DNA of 63,249 nucleotides from an uncultured Pseudoflavonifractor sp. (GCF_944387805.1 NZ_CALXGI010000013.1:1-63249), one strand, 5' to 3'; shown: positions 9,514-19,659, counted from the first letter of the stretch. Notes: generated from the sequence alone by a model not told the origin. Made by a program: numbers and translations.

Positions 9514-11520
9514 TCAGGATTTTTTGGGCGCGGGCTTCTTTTTGCCCACGGGGGTCAGCTTGACAGCGCTGCCCGCCTTGACGGCGGCTTTTTTCTTCTT
9601 GAGCGGGGGCTTTTTCGCGGTGCAGCGGTAAATCACGCCGCTCATGGGCGGGATGTCAATGACCAGGGACTGCTCCTGGCCGTGCATGGGAATATCTTCG
9701 GAGCTCAGCGGCGCCTTGTCGCCCAGACCGGAGCCGCCGAAGCGCTCGTCGTCGGAGTTGAACACGCACTGATAGGTGCCCCGGTAGGGGACGCCCAGCC
9801 GGTATCCGGGCCGGTGGACCGGGGAGAAATTGCACACAGCCAGGATAAAGTCGCCCTTGCTGTCCTTGCGCAGGAAGGAGACGCAGTTGTTCTGGTTGTC
9901 GTCGGCGCAGATCCATTGGAAGCCTTCCCAGGAGAAGTCCAGGTCCCACAGGGGCTTGGTCTCCAGGTAGAAGGCGTTGGCCGCCTGGAAGAAGGCCTTG
10001 GTGTCCTGGTTCTCCTTGTTCTCCAGCAGGTGCCAGTCCAGGGAGTACTCGTAGTGCCACTCGTTCCACTGGCCGAATTCGCTGCCCATCATCAGCAGCT
10101 TTTTGCCGGGGTGGGTGAGCATATAGGTGTAAAATGCCCGGACGCCGGCAAATTTCTCCTCATAGGGGCCGGGGATCTTGTTGAGGAAGGAGCCCTTCAT
10201 GTGCACCACCTCGTCATGGGACAGGGGGAGGATGAAGTTCTCCGAGAAAGCGTACATCAGGGAGAAGGTGATGTCCTTGTGGTTGAACTGCCGGAAATAG
10301 GGGTCCAGCTTCATATAGTGGGTGATATCGTTCATCCAGCCCATGTTCCACTTCAGGTTGAAGCCCAGGCCGCCCTCCTCCACCGGGTGGGACACCAGGG
10401 GCCAGGCGGTGGACTCCTCGGCAATCATGAGGACATCGGGATGGGGGACAAAGATATGGGTGTTGAGGGTGCGCAGGAAGTCGATGGCCTCCAGATTCTC
10501 GTGGCCGCCGTACTTGTTGGGCACCCATTCGCCGCTCTGGCGGCTGTAATCCAGGTAGAGCATGGAGGCAACGGCGTCCACCCGCAGGCCGTCGACATGG
10601 TACTGCTCCAGCCAGAAGAGAGCGGAGGAGAAGAGGAAGGAGCGGACCTCCTTCTTATCGTAGTCAAAGACCCGGGTTCCCCAGTCGGCGTGCTCGCCCT
10701 TCCGGGGGTCGGCGTACTCGTAGCAGGGCTCGCCGTCAAACTCATACAGGCCAAAGGCGTCCTTTGGGAAATGGGCGGGCACCCAGTCCAGAATGACGCC
10801 CACGCCGGCCTGATGGAGCTGGTCGATAAGATACATCAGATCATGGGGAATGCCAAAGCGGCTGGTGGCGGCAAAGTAGCCGGTGCACTGATAGCCCCAG
10901 GAGGCGTCCAGAGGGTGCTCGGTAATGGGCATCAGCTCCACGTGGGTGAAGCCCATCTCTTTCACATAGGGTACCAGCCAGCTGGCGATATCCCGGTAGC
11001 TGAGGAACTCGCCCTCGCCGGTGCGGCGCCAGGAGCCCAGGTGCATCTCGTAGATATTCAGCGGGTTGTGGTAAACCGGATGGCTCTTCCGGTACTTCAT
11101 CCACTTCTGGTCGCCCCACTGGTAGCCGGACAGGTCATAGAGCTTGGAGGCGTTGCCGGGGCGGGTTTCAGCGTGGAAGGCATAGGGGTCGGACTTGGCC
11201 AGAACCCGGCCGTCCCGGGTGTGTACGGCGTACTTATAGGTGTCATACTGCTTCAGGCCCGGAATGAACAGCTCCCACACGCCGCCGTCCAGGCGGTTCA
11301 TGGGATGGGACTCCTCGCTCCAGCCGTTGAAGTCGCCCATAACGGATACGCCCGCGGCGTGGGGCGCCCACACGCGGAAGATATAGCCGTCCTGACCGTC
11401 CACGTTGACGGGATGGGCGCCCAGATACTCCTGCGCGTGACAGTTATCCCCCTGCAGAAAATGGTAGAGCGGTGTGTCTGGCTGCTGGGGGGGCGAGGTC
11501 GTTTGCTCTGTGCGAGTCAT
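9514..11520 (-). CDS. glgB: 1,4-alpha-glucan branching enzyme with a Lys/Pro/Ala-rich C-terminal tail
   Basis: Introduces alpha-1,6 branches into glycogen (family GH13). 668 residues: an N-terminal CBM48-type domain (FRVWAPHAAGVSVMGDFNGW), then the barrel with nucleophile DGLRVDAVASMLY, acid/base MIAEEST and LPLSHDEVVHMKGS, and a C-terminal beta domain. ATG at 11520 follows GGAGG by 8 nt. The last 35 residues or so (TAKKPPLKKKKAAVK to KKKPAPKKS) are extremely basic and not part of the enzyme fold. glgB is the first gene of the glycogen operon and has a near-consensus promoter 110 nt upstream. Confidence 0.96.
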   Translation of the reverse strand: MTRTEQTTSPPQQPDTPLYHFLQGDNCHAQEYLGAHPVNVDGQDGYIFRVWAPHAAGVSVMGDFNGWSEESHPMNRLDGGVWELFIPGLKQYDTYKYAVHTRDGRVLAKSDPYAFHAETRPGNASKLYDLSGYQWGDQKWMKYRKSHPVYHNPLNIYEMHLGSWRRTGEGEFLSYRDIASWLVPYVKEMGFTHVELMPITEHPLDASWGYQCTGYFAATSRFGIPHDLMYLIDQLHQAGVGVILDWVPAHFPKDAFGLYEFDGEPCYEYADPRKGEHADWGTRVFDYDKKEVRSFLFSSALFWLEQYHVDGLRVDAVASMLYLDYSRQSGEWVPNKYGGHENLEAIDFLRTLNTHIFVPHPDVLMIAEESTAWPLVSHPVEEGGLGFNLKWNMGWMNDITHYMKLDPYFRQFNHKDITFSLMYAFSENFILPLSHDEVVHMKGSFLNKIPGPYEEKFAGVRAFYTYMLTHPGKKLLMMGSEFGQWNEWHYEYSLDWHLLENKENQDTKAFFQAANAFYLETKPLWDLDFSWEGFQWICADDNQNNCVSFLRKDSKGDFILAVCNFSPVHRPGYRLGVPYRGTYQCVFNSDDERFGGSGLGDKAPLSSEDIPMHGQEQSLVIDIPPMSGVIYRCTAKKPPLKKKKAAVKAGSAVKLTPVGKKKPAPKKS

Positions 11521-11631
11521 AGGGAACACCTCCAGATAATTGGAAAAAAGTTACAAAAACGAAAGCGTATGAGCGGTTTTGAATGTCGAATTGACACAAA
11601 TGACTACTTTTAACGGAAGTTATTTGTATAA

Positions 11632-11660
11632 ATTATACAACAATACAAGGTGTCAGTCAA
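11632..11660 (-). promoter_or_regulatory. Strong sigma-A-type promoter of the glgBCDA operon
   Basis: On the minus strand, TTGACT (11655-11660), a 17-bp spacer and TATAAT (11632-11637). The leader to the glgB ATG is about 105 nt. The 301-bp gap 11521-11821 otherwise holds only this promoter and the hairpin at 11694-11735. Confidence 0.85.
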
Positions 11661-11693
11661 GGGCGGAACAAGGAAAAAGTAAAAAGAAACCAA

Positions 11694-11735
11694 AGCCTGA
11701 TTTTTAAAGAGAAAAACAAGTGCAAAATTCAGGCT
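11694..11735 (-). terminator. Terminator-like inverted repeat after the Xre gene
   Basis: AGCCTGA pairs with TCAGGCT, extended by an A/T stem, and is followed on the minus strand by a T-rich stretch. It lies between the end of the Xre gene and the glgB promoter, so it could insulate glgB. Confidence 0.45.
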
Positions 11736-11821
11736 GGAAAGGCCCGTGAAGGCGGACAATACGAAGGGAGCGGGCGGATTTTACCGGAAATTTATATAGC
11801 AAAGGGCAGACGGATTCCTGC

Positions 11822-12418
11822 TCAATCCGCCTGCCCGCCGGAGGCGGCCTGGTGATCCTCTTCCATGCGCGCAAAGGCGCGGAGAAACGCGGCCCGCTGC
11901 TGGCCGTAGCCCTCCTCACCCAGACGGGTGAGGCAGGTTCCCAGAATCAGGGCCAGCTGGGCGGACAGCCAGTCGCTGCCATACATGCCCTCCTGGTTGT
12001 AGTACTGGGCGTTCTCTGCCAGCTCCCTGGCCTCAGTCAGACGGCCGGCGTCCAGGGCCTCCTGGGCGGCGGCTGCGCCGGCCAGGGCATGGAGCAAATA
12101 GCCCTCATCGGTGGTGCCCGCCTTGTTGTCAGCCTCCAGGGCGGTGAGACAGTCGGCCCAGCGGTGTTCCCGGTAGGCGGCGCGGGCCTCATCCAGGCCG
12201 TCAGGCGCGGTGCCGTCGGACACAGGGGCGCCGGAGAGAAAATATCCGGTGGGAAGTCCCAGTGCTCCCGCCAGGTACTCCAGAGTACGCACAGAGGGGA
12301 TGGCGCTGTCGTTTTCAATCTTAGAGAGCATGTTGCGGGTGATGTAATCGCCCACCAGCTCCTTTTGGGTCATACCCTTGCTCTGGCGGGCTTCCCGAAT
12401 CTTCTGACCAAGGGTCAC
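11822..12418 (-). CDS. Xre-family transcriptional regulator with C-terminal helical domain
   Basis: 198 residues. The N-terminal HTH_3 domain (residues 1-58: LGQKIREARQSKGMTQKEL, then NMLSKIENDSAIPSVRTLEYLAGALGL) is of the Cro/CI type. The rest is alpha-helical and resembles the TPR-like effector domains of Firmicutes Xre regulators. GTG at 12418 is preceded by GGGAGGG. The gene stands directly upstream of the glg operon on the same strand, so it could control glycogen genes or itself, but no operator was identified. Confidence 0.85.
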   Translation of the reverse strand: MTLGQKIREARQSKGMTQKELVGDYITRNMLSKIENDSAIPSVRTLEYLAGALGLPTGYFLSGAPVSDGTAPDGLDEARAAYREHRWADCLTALEADNKAGTTDEGYLLHALAGAAAAQEALDAGRLTEARELAENAQYYNQEGMYGSDWLSAQLALILGTCLTRLGEEGYGQQRAAFLRAFARMEEDHQAASGGQAD

Positions 12419-12466
12419 GGCGACTCCCTCCCTGTGTAACTATAATTTACTTCGCGGTCTGCAGTT

Positions 12467-12495
12467 ATTGTAGCAGGTATGGGGGGAATTTACAA
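12467..12495 (-). promoter_or_regulatory. Putative promoter of the Xre gene
   Basis: On the minus strand, TTGTAA (12490-12495), 17 bp, TACAAT (12467-12472), about 50 nt before the GTG start. Confidence 0.55.
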
Positions 12496-12518
12496 TTGGA
12501 AAAAGGAGAGATTTCCAA

Positions 12519-14099
<1,581 letters not shown>

Positions 14100-14153
14100 T
14101 TCGATAAAACTCCTTCCTGTTTGAAACCACGGCATTGCCTGCGTGGTAAAGGT

Positions 14154-14182
14154 ATTCTATCCCATTGTTTAAAAAATGTCAA
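14154..14182 (-). promoter_or_regulatory. Promoter of the split-barrel lipoprotein gene
   Basis: On the minus strand, TTGACA (14177-14182), 17 bp, TAGAAT (14154-14159), about 55 nt before the ATG. Confidence 0.8.
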
Positions 14183-14265
14183 AGGTTAAATGTGCAAAAT
14201 GCGCATAAAAAAATAGACCAAAAACCGAAATGAAGTAAAATTGCTATATTTGATAGACGTATTGT

Positions 14266-15180
14266 CTAAAGCTGCCCTTCCATAGGGCAGGGAGCGCCGT
14301 AAGAGGAGTAAGAAGAGGCGATGTCCAGAAAGCGGCGCAGCGTATCGCTGATGACCTTGCTGCGGTGGTAGCACAGCAGAAAGGAGCGCTGCCAGGCGCA
14401 GCCCTCCACATTGACCCGCCGCAGCTCCCCCCGGGAGAGCTCGCCGCTGACCAGCCTGGCGGACAGAACAGCCAGTCCATATCCCCGCATAACGGCCTGC
14501 TTGATGGCGCTGGCGCTGCTGCACTCCCATCGAATGTTTAAGGACAGGTGGCGGCGGGCCATGAAGGACTCAAAGAGCGCCCGGGTGCCGCTGCCCTGCT
14601 CCCGGAGGATAAAGGGCTGTCCGGCCAGCTCCTCCGGCTCCACAGCCTTCCGGGCGGCAAAGGGGTGGCCGGGGGCACAGACCAGGATGAGGCAGTCGCT
14701 GATGATGGGGGAGGAGAGGATCTCCTCCCGGTGGATGATGCCCTCCACAATGGCGGCGTCCAGTTCATTCTGAAGGAGCTTGCTCTCGATGGTACGGGTG
14801 TTGTCCACCTGGACTGACAGGTCCACGTTGGGGCGGACCAACCGCAGCTCGTCCAGGATGGGGCAGAGCACAGTGCTGCCTACGGTGAGGGTGGCCCCCA
14901 CACGCAAAGAGGGACGCTCCCCCTCGCCCTTCATGACCTCGTCCAGACGGTCGAAGGCCTCCACTGCCAGAAGGGCCTGGGCCCGGAGGGTGCGGCCTGC
15001 CTCGGTGAGAAAAAGCTCCTTGGGGTAGCGCTCAAAGAGCCGGGCCTTGTACATCTTCTCCAGCTCTCCGATGGTCTGGGAGACTGTGGGCTGGGACACA
15101 TAGAGCCGGGCTGCCGCCTCGCTCATGTTCCGGGTTTCAGCCACAGTGAGGAAAATCTTCAGGTGGCGGATGGTGATCAA
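14266..15180 (-). CDS. LysR-family transcriptional regulator
   Basis: 304 residues. The N-terminal winged helix-turn-helix (IRHLKIFLTVAETRNMSEAA, then RLYVSQPTVSQTIGELEKM) is typical of LysR proteins, followed by a periplasmic-binding-protein-like effector domain (LRVGATLTVGSTVLCPILDE). TTG at 15180 has GGAGG upstream. It is divergent from the oxidoreductase/sulfite-reductase operon with 137 nt between, the standard layout for a LysR activator and its target, so it probably responds to a sulfur metabolite, as CysB and CysL do. The ligand is not visible from sequence. Confidence 0.92.
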   Translation of the reverse strand: MITIRHLKIFLTVAETRNMSEAAARLYVSQPTVSQTIGELEKMYKARLFERYPKELFLTEAGRTLRAQALLAVEAFDRLDEVMKGEGERPSLRVGATLTVGSTVLCPILDELRLVRPNVDLSVQVDNTRTIESKLLQNELDAAIVEGIIHREEILSSPIISDCLILVCAPGHPFAARKAVEPEELAGQPFILREQGSGTRALFESFMARRHLSLNIRWECSSASAIKQAVMRGYGLAVLSARLVSGELSRGELRRVNVEGCAWQRSFLLCYHRSKVISDTLRRFLDIASSYSSYGAPCPMEGQL

Positions 15181-15200
15181 CGCTGCCCCTCCTTTTACGG

Positions 15201-15267
15201 TATTGGTTTTTCTAATTGACTCTATCCAATTTTACTATTTTACCAATAGCAGAACAAGTGATATTAT
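15201..15267. promoter_or_regulatory. Divergent promoter/operator region between lysR and the sulfur operon
   Basis: Plus-strand promoter: TTTACC (15239-15244), 17 bp, TATTAT (15262-15267). Minus-strand promoter: TTGTTC (15252-15257), 17 bp, TAAAAT (15229-15234). The inverted pair TATTGG (15201-15206) and CCAATA (15243-15248) flanks the region and could be LysR binding half-sites. The two -35 regions overlap, so binding could affect both directions. Confidence 0.5.
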
Positions 15268-15317
15268 AAAAATAATGCGTAAAGGCGGGTCAGCCGCCGG
15301 AAAGGATGGAAATTCCA

Positions 15318-16946
15318 ATGAAAATTTTGGTTATCGGCGGTGTGGCCGCGGGAACAAAGACGGCCGCCAAGCTCAAGCGCGAGGACCCCACAGCGGAAGT
15401 GACCATTCTCAACAGGGATGAGGACATCTCCTATGCCGGCTGCGGCCTGCCCTACTATGTAGGCGGCGTCATTGCCGATAGGAGCGCGCTGATTGTCAAT
15501 ACCCCTGCCAAGTTTGAAAAGCTCACCGGTGTGGCGGTGAAGTGCGGCGTGGAGGCCGTAGCCCTGGACCGCTCTGCCAGAACCGTCACCGCCAAGAACC
15601 TCGCCGACGGCAGCGAGGCCGTGTACAGCTACGACAGGCTGGTGCTGGCCGTGGGCGCCTCTCCCGTGGCGCCGCCCATTCCCGGGGTGGATCTGGAGAA
15701 CGTATTCTTCCTCCGTACCCCTGAGGACGCCGTGGCCCTGCGCCAGGCCGCTGAGAGCGGCCAGGTCCGCCGGGCCGTGGTGGTGGGCGGCGGCTACATC
15801 GGCCTGGAGGCTGCGGAGAATCTGGCCGCCCGGGACATCCGCACCACCGTGCTGGAGATGGCTCCCCAGATTCTCCCCGGCTTTGACCAGGAGATGGCCG
15901 CCTGGGCGGAAGAGCGTCTGGACGACCAGGGCATCATGGTCTTTACCAACGAGCGGGTTACCGCCATCACCGGCGAGGGAAAAGTGGAGAAGGTTCTGTG
16001 CGAGAACCGGAAGATGAAGGCCGACCTGGTGGTGCTGTCCACCGGCATCCGGCCCAACACCGCGTGGCTCTCCGACAGCGGCCTTGACATGGTGAAGGGC
16101 ACCCTGCTCACCGATTTCCACGGTCGGACCAACGACCCGGCGATCTGGGCTGTGGGCGACTGCGCCATGGTCCACAACCTGATTACCGGCGCTCCCGCCT
16201 GGTCTCCCATGGGCTCCACAGCCAACATCGCCGGCCGCAGCGCCGCCGTGAACCTGGCGGGGGGAGAGAGCGAGTACCTGGGCGTGCTGGGCACTGCCGT
16301 GTGCAAGCTGCCCGGCCTCAACGCCGGACGCACCGGCATGAGCGCGGCCCAGGCTGCCGCCGCCGGCATTGACGCCGAGAGCGTGGTGTGCGTGCTGGAC
16401 GACAAGGCCCACTACTATCCCGGCGCCGGCGAGTTCATCATTAAGCTCACTGCCGCCCGGGAGGATCAGCGGCTCCTGGGCATCCAGGTGCTGGGCAAGG
16501 GCGCGGTGGACAAGATGGTGGACGTGGCGGTCACCGCCATCACCATGAAGGCCCGCCTGGCCGACCTGGCCAATATGGACATGGCCTACGCGCCCCCCTT
16601 CTCCACCGCCATTCACCCCTTTGTGGCCGCGGTGCAGATCCTGCTCAACAAGCTCTCCGGCCGTCTGGTGAGCATGGGCCCCGCCGACTTCCAGGCCGGC
16701 AGGGCGGAGGGCCGCCGGATCATCGACGTGGGCCCCGCCCCCGTCCTGGAGGGCGCGCCCTATCTGGACTTCACGGCCCTGCCCCAGGGGCTGGAGGGCA
16801 TCGGCAAGGATGAGAAGCTCCTTCTGGTGTGCGCCAAGGGCAAGCGGGCCTACCTGACCCAGAACCGGCTGCGTGCCCTGGGCTATACCGATACCGTGGT
16901 GCTGGAGGGAGGCACCACCGTCAACGGTACCGATTTGGTAAAGTAA
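15318..16946 (+). CDS. CoA-disulfide-reductase-like flavoprotein fused to a rhodanese-like domain
   Basis: 542 residues. An N-terminal FAD-binding motif (ILVIGGVAAGTKTAAKL) is followed by the redox cysteine motif SYAGCGLPYYVGG (about residues 39-51), characteristic of CoA-disulfide and polysulfide reductases. NAD(P)-binding VVVGGGYIGLEAAENLA and the dimerisation domain come next. The last 90 residues or so are a rhodanese-like domain with LLLVCAKGKRAYLTQNRL, where the cysteine would carry a persulfide. This matches CoADR-RHD proteins that reduce CoA persulfides or polysulfides with NAD(P)H. I prefer ATG at 15318 over 15306 because it starts directly before the Rossmann strand. It is co-transcribed with the sulfite reductase 51 nt downstream. 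Confidence 0.88.
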   Translation: MKILVIGGVAAGTKTAAKLKREDPTAEVTILNRDEDISYAGCGLPYYVGGVIADRSALIVNTPAKFEKLTGVAVKCGVEAVALDRSARTVTAKNLADGSEAVYSYDRLVLAVGASPVAPPIPGVDLENVFFLRTPEDAVALRQAAESGQVRRAVVVGGGYIGLEAAENLAARDIRTTVLEMAPQILPGFDQEMAAWAEERLDDQGIMVFTNERVTAITGEGKVEKVLCENRKMKADLVVLSTGIRPNTAWLSDSGLDMVKGTLLTDFHGRTNDPAIWAVGDCAMVHNLITGAPAWSPMGSTANIAGRSAAVNLAGGESEYLGVLGTAVCKLPGLNAGRTGMSAAQAAAAGIDAESVVCVLDDKAHYYPGAGEFIIKLTAAREDQRLLGIQVLGKGAVDKMVDVAVTAITMKARLADLANMDMAYAPPFSTAIHPFVAAVQILLNKLSGRLVSMGPADFQAGRAEGRRIIDVGPAPVLEGAPYLDFTALPQGLEGIGKDEKLLLVCAKGKRAYLTQNRLRALGYTDTVVLEGGTTVNGTDLVK

Positions 16947-16997
16947 AGAGATAAGTTTTGTGCTGAACAATAAATGATACATAAGGAGAGATAAGAA

Positions 16998-17948
16998 ATG
17001 GCCTGCACCATCAGTCCTGAGGACATCAAGCGGGTGAAAGCCCTCGGCTTTCTCCACAACAAGGGAACCGACTGCTTCAATGCGCGCATCATCACCGTAA
17101 ATGGAAAGATCACCGCCAAGCAGAACCAGATCATCGCCGAGGCCGCAGAGAAGTTCGGCAACGGCACCGTGACCTTTACCACCCGCCTGACTGTGGAAGT
17201 CCCCGGCGTCCACTATGACAACATTGAGCCCTTCCGGGCCTATGTTGCCCAGGCCGGCCTGGAGACCGGCGGCACCGGTTCCAAGGTCCGCCCCGTGGTG
17301 TCCTGCAAGGGCACCACCTGCCAGTACGGCCTCCATGACACCTTCGCCCTCTCGGAGGAGATCCACGAGCGGTTTTACAAGGGCTACCGCAATGTGCGCC
17401 TGCCCCATAAGTTCAAGATCGCCGTGGGCGGCTGCCCCAACAACTGCGTCAAGCCCGACCTGAACGACCTGGGCATCATCGGCCAGATGGTCCCCAACTT
17501 CGACGCCGAGGAGTGCAACGGCTGCAAGAAGTGCGGCGTGGCCCAGGTGTGCCCCATGGGCGCGGCCAAGCTGGCCGACGGCGAGCTGCATATCAATAAG
17601 GACATCTGCAACAACTGCGGCCGCTGCATCGACAAGTGCTACTTTGACGCCATGGACGGCGGTACCTTCGCCTACAAGATCTACATCGGCGGCCGCTGGG
17701 GCAAGCACACCGCCACCGGCCGTCCCCTCAGCAGGCTGATCTCCACCAAGGAGGAGGCCCTGAGCATCATTGAGAAGGCCATCCTCCTGTTCCGGGAGCA
17801 GGGCAAGACCGGCGAGCGCTTTGCCGACACCATTGAGCGCCTGGGCTTTGACCATGTGGAGCAGGAGCTTCTCTCCGACGACATCCTCTCCCGCAAGCAG
17901 GCCATTCTGGACGCCCAGCTCCATGTCACCGGCGGGGCCACCTGCTGA
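16998..17948 (+). CDS. Single-subunit siroheme sulfite/nitrite reductase with ferredoxin domain
   Basis: 316 residues. An N-terminal ferrodoxin-like half domain (residues 1-75) is followed by the siroheme-[4Fe-4S] cysteines CKGTTCQYG and GGCPNNCVKPDLND (C-x5-C and C-x3-C). A 2[4Fe-4S] ferredoxin insert has CNGCKKCGVAQVCPMG and CNNCGRCIDKCYFD. This is the build of small anaerobic sulfite reductases such as the AsrC type. GGAGAG precedes the ATG. The neighbouring CoADR-rhodanese fusion suggests a module for reducing sulfite, thiosulfate-derived sulfur or polysulfide. Substrate choice between sulfite and nitrite cannot be settled from sequence; the sulfur context favours sulfite. Confidence 0.88.
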   Translation: MACTISPEDIKRVKALGFLHNKGTDCFNARIITVNGKITAKQNQIIAEAAEKFGNGTVTFTTRLTVEVPGVHYDNIEPFRAYVAQAGLETGGTGSKVRPVVSCKGTTCQYGLHDTFALSEEIHERFYKGYRNVRLPHKFKIAVGGCPNNCVKPDLNDLGIIGQMVPNFDAEECNGCKKCGVAQVCPMGAAKLADGELHINKDICNNCGRCIDKCYFDAMDGGTFAYKIYIGGRWGKHTATGRPLSRLISTKEEALSIIEKAILLFREQGKTGERFADTIERLGFDHVEQELLSDDILSRKQAILDAQLHVTGGATC

Positions 17949-17970
17949 GCAAACAGCTGATAGACACAAG

Positions 17971-18005
17971 GACCGCCCTCCGGCAATGCCGGAGGGCGGT
18001 CTCTA
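17971..18005. terminator. Hairpin terminator between convergent genes
   Basis: A perfect 14-bp stem (17971-17984 with 17988-18001, 3-nt loop) lies between the sulfite reductase and the convergent zincin gene. The T-runs are short, so strength is uncertain. Confidence 0.65.
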
Positions 18006-18014
18006 TTACGTCCG

Positions 18015-18398
18015 CTATTCGCTCTTCCGTCTGTCCCGCCAGGCCTCCAGAAAGGCCTCGTCCTTCCAATCCAGGCCCCGCTCGCCGGCCAGACCCTCAA
18101 TGTGGTGGGTGAACTCGTGGGCCAGGGTGGCATAGAGCTCCTCCTCCCAGTCCTCCTCGGTCCACTCCTCTCTGGCGGCCAGGGCGGCGAAGGAACCGTA
18201 GTACAGGAGAATGTACCGGCCCATCTGGTCGTCGCAGTACTCGCCCAGAATGTACATCTCGCCCGGCGGGAACTCCGGGTCCGGCATCTCGTCGGGCAGC
18301 AGAGAGATGCCGCCGTTGAGGCCGGCGTAAAATTCCTCGGGGAACTCCTCTGCCATCCGGTCCAGCGCCTCCCCCGCCTCGTCAAAGGTCATGTTCAT
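18015..18398 (-). CDS. Zincin-like metallopeptidase family protein
   Basis: 127 residues, a small acidic protein containing the zinc-binding HEFTHHIEG motif (HExxH, about residues 94-98), as in the small zincin-like families of Firmicutes and Actinobacteria. The N-terminal half is (MTFDEAGEALDRMAEEFPEE) helical. No signal peptide is present, so it is predicted to be cytoplasmic, and no substrate is known. It starts 10 nt after the stop of the Xre membrane gene, so the two form an operon and may be a regulator/protease pair. Homologues can be pseudo-proteases, but here both His and the Glu are kept. Confidence 0.8.
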   Translation of the reverse strand: MNMTFDEAGEALDRMAEEFPEEFYAGLNGGISLLPDEMPDPEFPPGEMYILGEYCDDQMGRYILLYYGSFAALAAREEWTEEDWEEELYATLAHEFTHHIEGLAGERGLDWKDEAFLEAWRDRRKSE

Positions 18399-18408
18399 CT
18401 CTCGCCTC

Positions 18409-19341
18409 TCATTTCCTGCCTGGGGTATCCACTATGCCGCAGAGGAGGCCCCCCACAGGGAAGACCACCCAGGCGGGATGCCAGGCGTTGAAGATCAGAC
18501 CCGCGCTCAAAAAAATAACGGTGGCTGCCAACATGATGAGGCTGCACCGGCGGTCCGAGGGCCCGTCAGGTTCGTACTCTCCGCTGCCGCCGTCCTCCTG
18601 GGCGGCGCCGCTGCCGTGGTACTTGCTGTGCTGGATGCCCAGATATACCATAACCCCCACTGCGGCGGCCACAATCAGGAAGAATACTGTGCAGGCCGCC
18701 GTATCGCCGTTGCCATTGGGCAGGAACTGCCACAGGACGGACAGTCCGATGAGCAGCGCCACCGCCACCAGAATGGCGGCCACCGCGGCGGCGATGCCCG
18801 CCCGGAACAGTTTCCGGAAGGCGGTGATGGCTTCCGTGTTGTAGAAGGGAGGCACCTTCGGGTGGGCCTTGCAGAAGTCGCTGTGGGCGATGCCGCTCCA
18901 GACAAACAGAAACACCGCCGCCGCAATATACAGGAAGAAGGGCAGCACTATCAGGCCGGTGCTCCCCCACTTCAGGTAGCCCGCCAGCAGGGCTGCCAGG
19001 CTGGCAATGGACAGGAATACTCCGGCGGCCATGAGGGCGGAGAACCGGTCCATGTGCTGGTCATAGGCCACAAAGAGGGCGTACCGTGCCTCCTCGGCCG
19101 CGGCGTCAGGGGCATGGGGCGGGGGAAAGTCCGCCTCGGACAGCGCCTCCCGCATCAGCTGATCCAGGGAGCAGGAGAGCAGGTCGGCCAGAGTGAGCAG
19201 GGTGGCGGCCTCGGGCAGGCTCTGGCCGCTCTCCCACTTGCTCACCGCCTGTCTGCTTACGCCCAGGGCCTCGGCCAGGCTCTCCTGGGTGTACCCGGCC
19301 CGGCGGCGGAGAATGGGCAGGTTATGTTCAAAATGGGTCAT
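18409..19341 (-). CDS. Xre-type helix-turn-helix protein with C-terminal membrane domain
   Basis: 310 residues. The N-terminal HTH_3 (FEHNLPILRRRAGYTQESLA, then VSRQAVSKWESGQSLPEA) is followed by about five predicted membrane helices, for example FSALMAAGVFLSIASLAALL, LIVLPFFLYIAAAVFLFVW, AAVAAILVAVALLIGLSVLW and TVFFLIVAAAVGVMVYLGI. ATG at 19341 is downstream of AAGGAG. DNA-binding domain plus membrane domain in one chain suggests a membrane-tethered regulator. The downstream metallopeptidase gene raises the possibility of control by proteolysis, which is inference only. The 308 bp upstream of it hold the family B element and duplicated tex tail. Confidence 0.8.
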   Translation of the reverse strand: MTHFEHNLPILRRRAGYTQESLAEALGVSRQAVSKWESGQSLPEAATLLTLADLLSCSLDQLMREALSEADFPPPHAPDAAAEEARYALFVAYDQHMDRFSALMAAGVFLSIASLAALLAGYLKWGSTGLIVLPFFLYIAAAVFLFVWSGIAHSDFCKAHPKVPPFYNTEAITAFRKLFRAGIAAAVAAILVAVALLIGLSVLWQFLPNGNGDTAACTVFFLIVAAAVGVMVYLGIQHSKYHGSGAAQEDGGSGEYEPDGPSDRRCSLIMLAATVIFLSAGLIFNAWHPAWVVFPVGGLLCGIVDTPGRK

Positions 19342-19464
19342 TGGAATGGTCACTCCTTTCAGCACCATTTTGCCGGAAGGAGGCCGGTTTTACCACCAAC
19401 CCGGCGTTTCGGCAGGGATTTTTTCACGCAACTTCAGGTTGCGGAGCCAATTTCGGCTCAGGAG

Positions 19465-19496
19465 GGGCGCTTCATGGTGAGGGAGATGCGCTTCTT
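19465..19496 (-). repeat. Duplicated 3' end of tex
   Basis: 32 bp identical to 19660-19691 inside the tex coding sequence (codons for KKRISLTMKRP). On the minus strand the copy reads on to a stop codon of its own at 19458-19460. It lies downstream of the structured element at 19497-19659. Confidence 0.9.
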
Positions 19497-19649
19497 CTTT
19501 GCCCCACACGGCCGGAGCCGTGCGGGGACCCCGGATTTTACATCCTCGGGGCAAGTGAATTGCCCCTGCGGCAAGGTTTCGGCGCTGCCGAAACGCTTGT
19601 ACGCGGCACTCGCCGCGTCCCGCCTGCGGCGGGTCCCTGTACAGCCCTG

Positions 19650-19659
<10 letters not shown>
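19497..19659 (-). repeat. Family B structured element after tex
   Basis: Between the two tex tails lies a 163-bp insert that also takes in the last few tex codons. Three hairpins are visible: 19572-19599 (GTTTCGGC/GCCGAAAC inside CAAG/CTTG), 19548-19566 (GGGGC/GCCCC with loop AATTCACTT) and 19502-19527 (CCCCGCACGG/CCGTGTGGGG). The linkers ACCTTGCCGC and GGGGTCCCC are shared with the copies after the EF-G paralogue, pgk and gpmI. Further GC hairpins sit next to the stop codon. Confidence 0.85.

Noticed and set aside
15264..17969. Long open frame of 901 codons on the minus strand across the sulfur operon
   Set aside because: It is antisense to two clear enzymes, is rich in Gly/Val/His/Gln from GC-rich codon mirror effects and has no domain signature.
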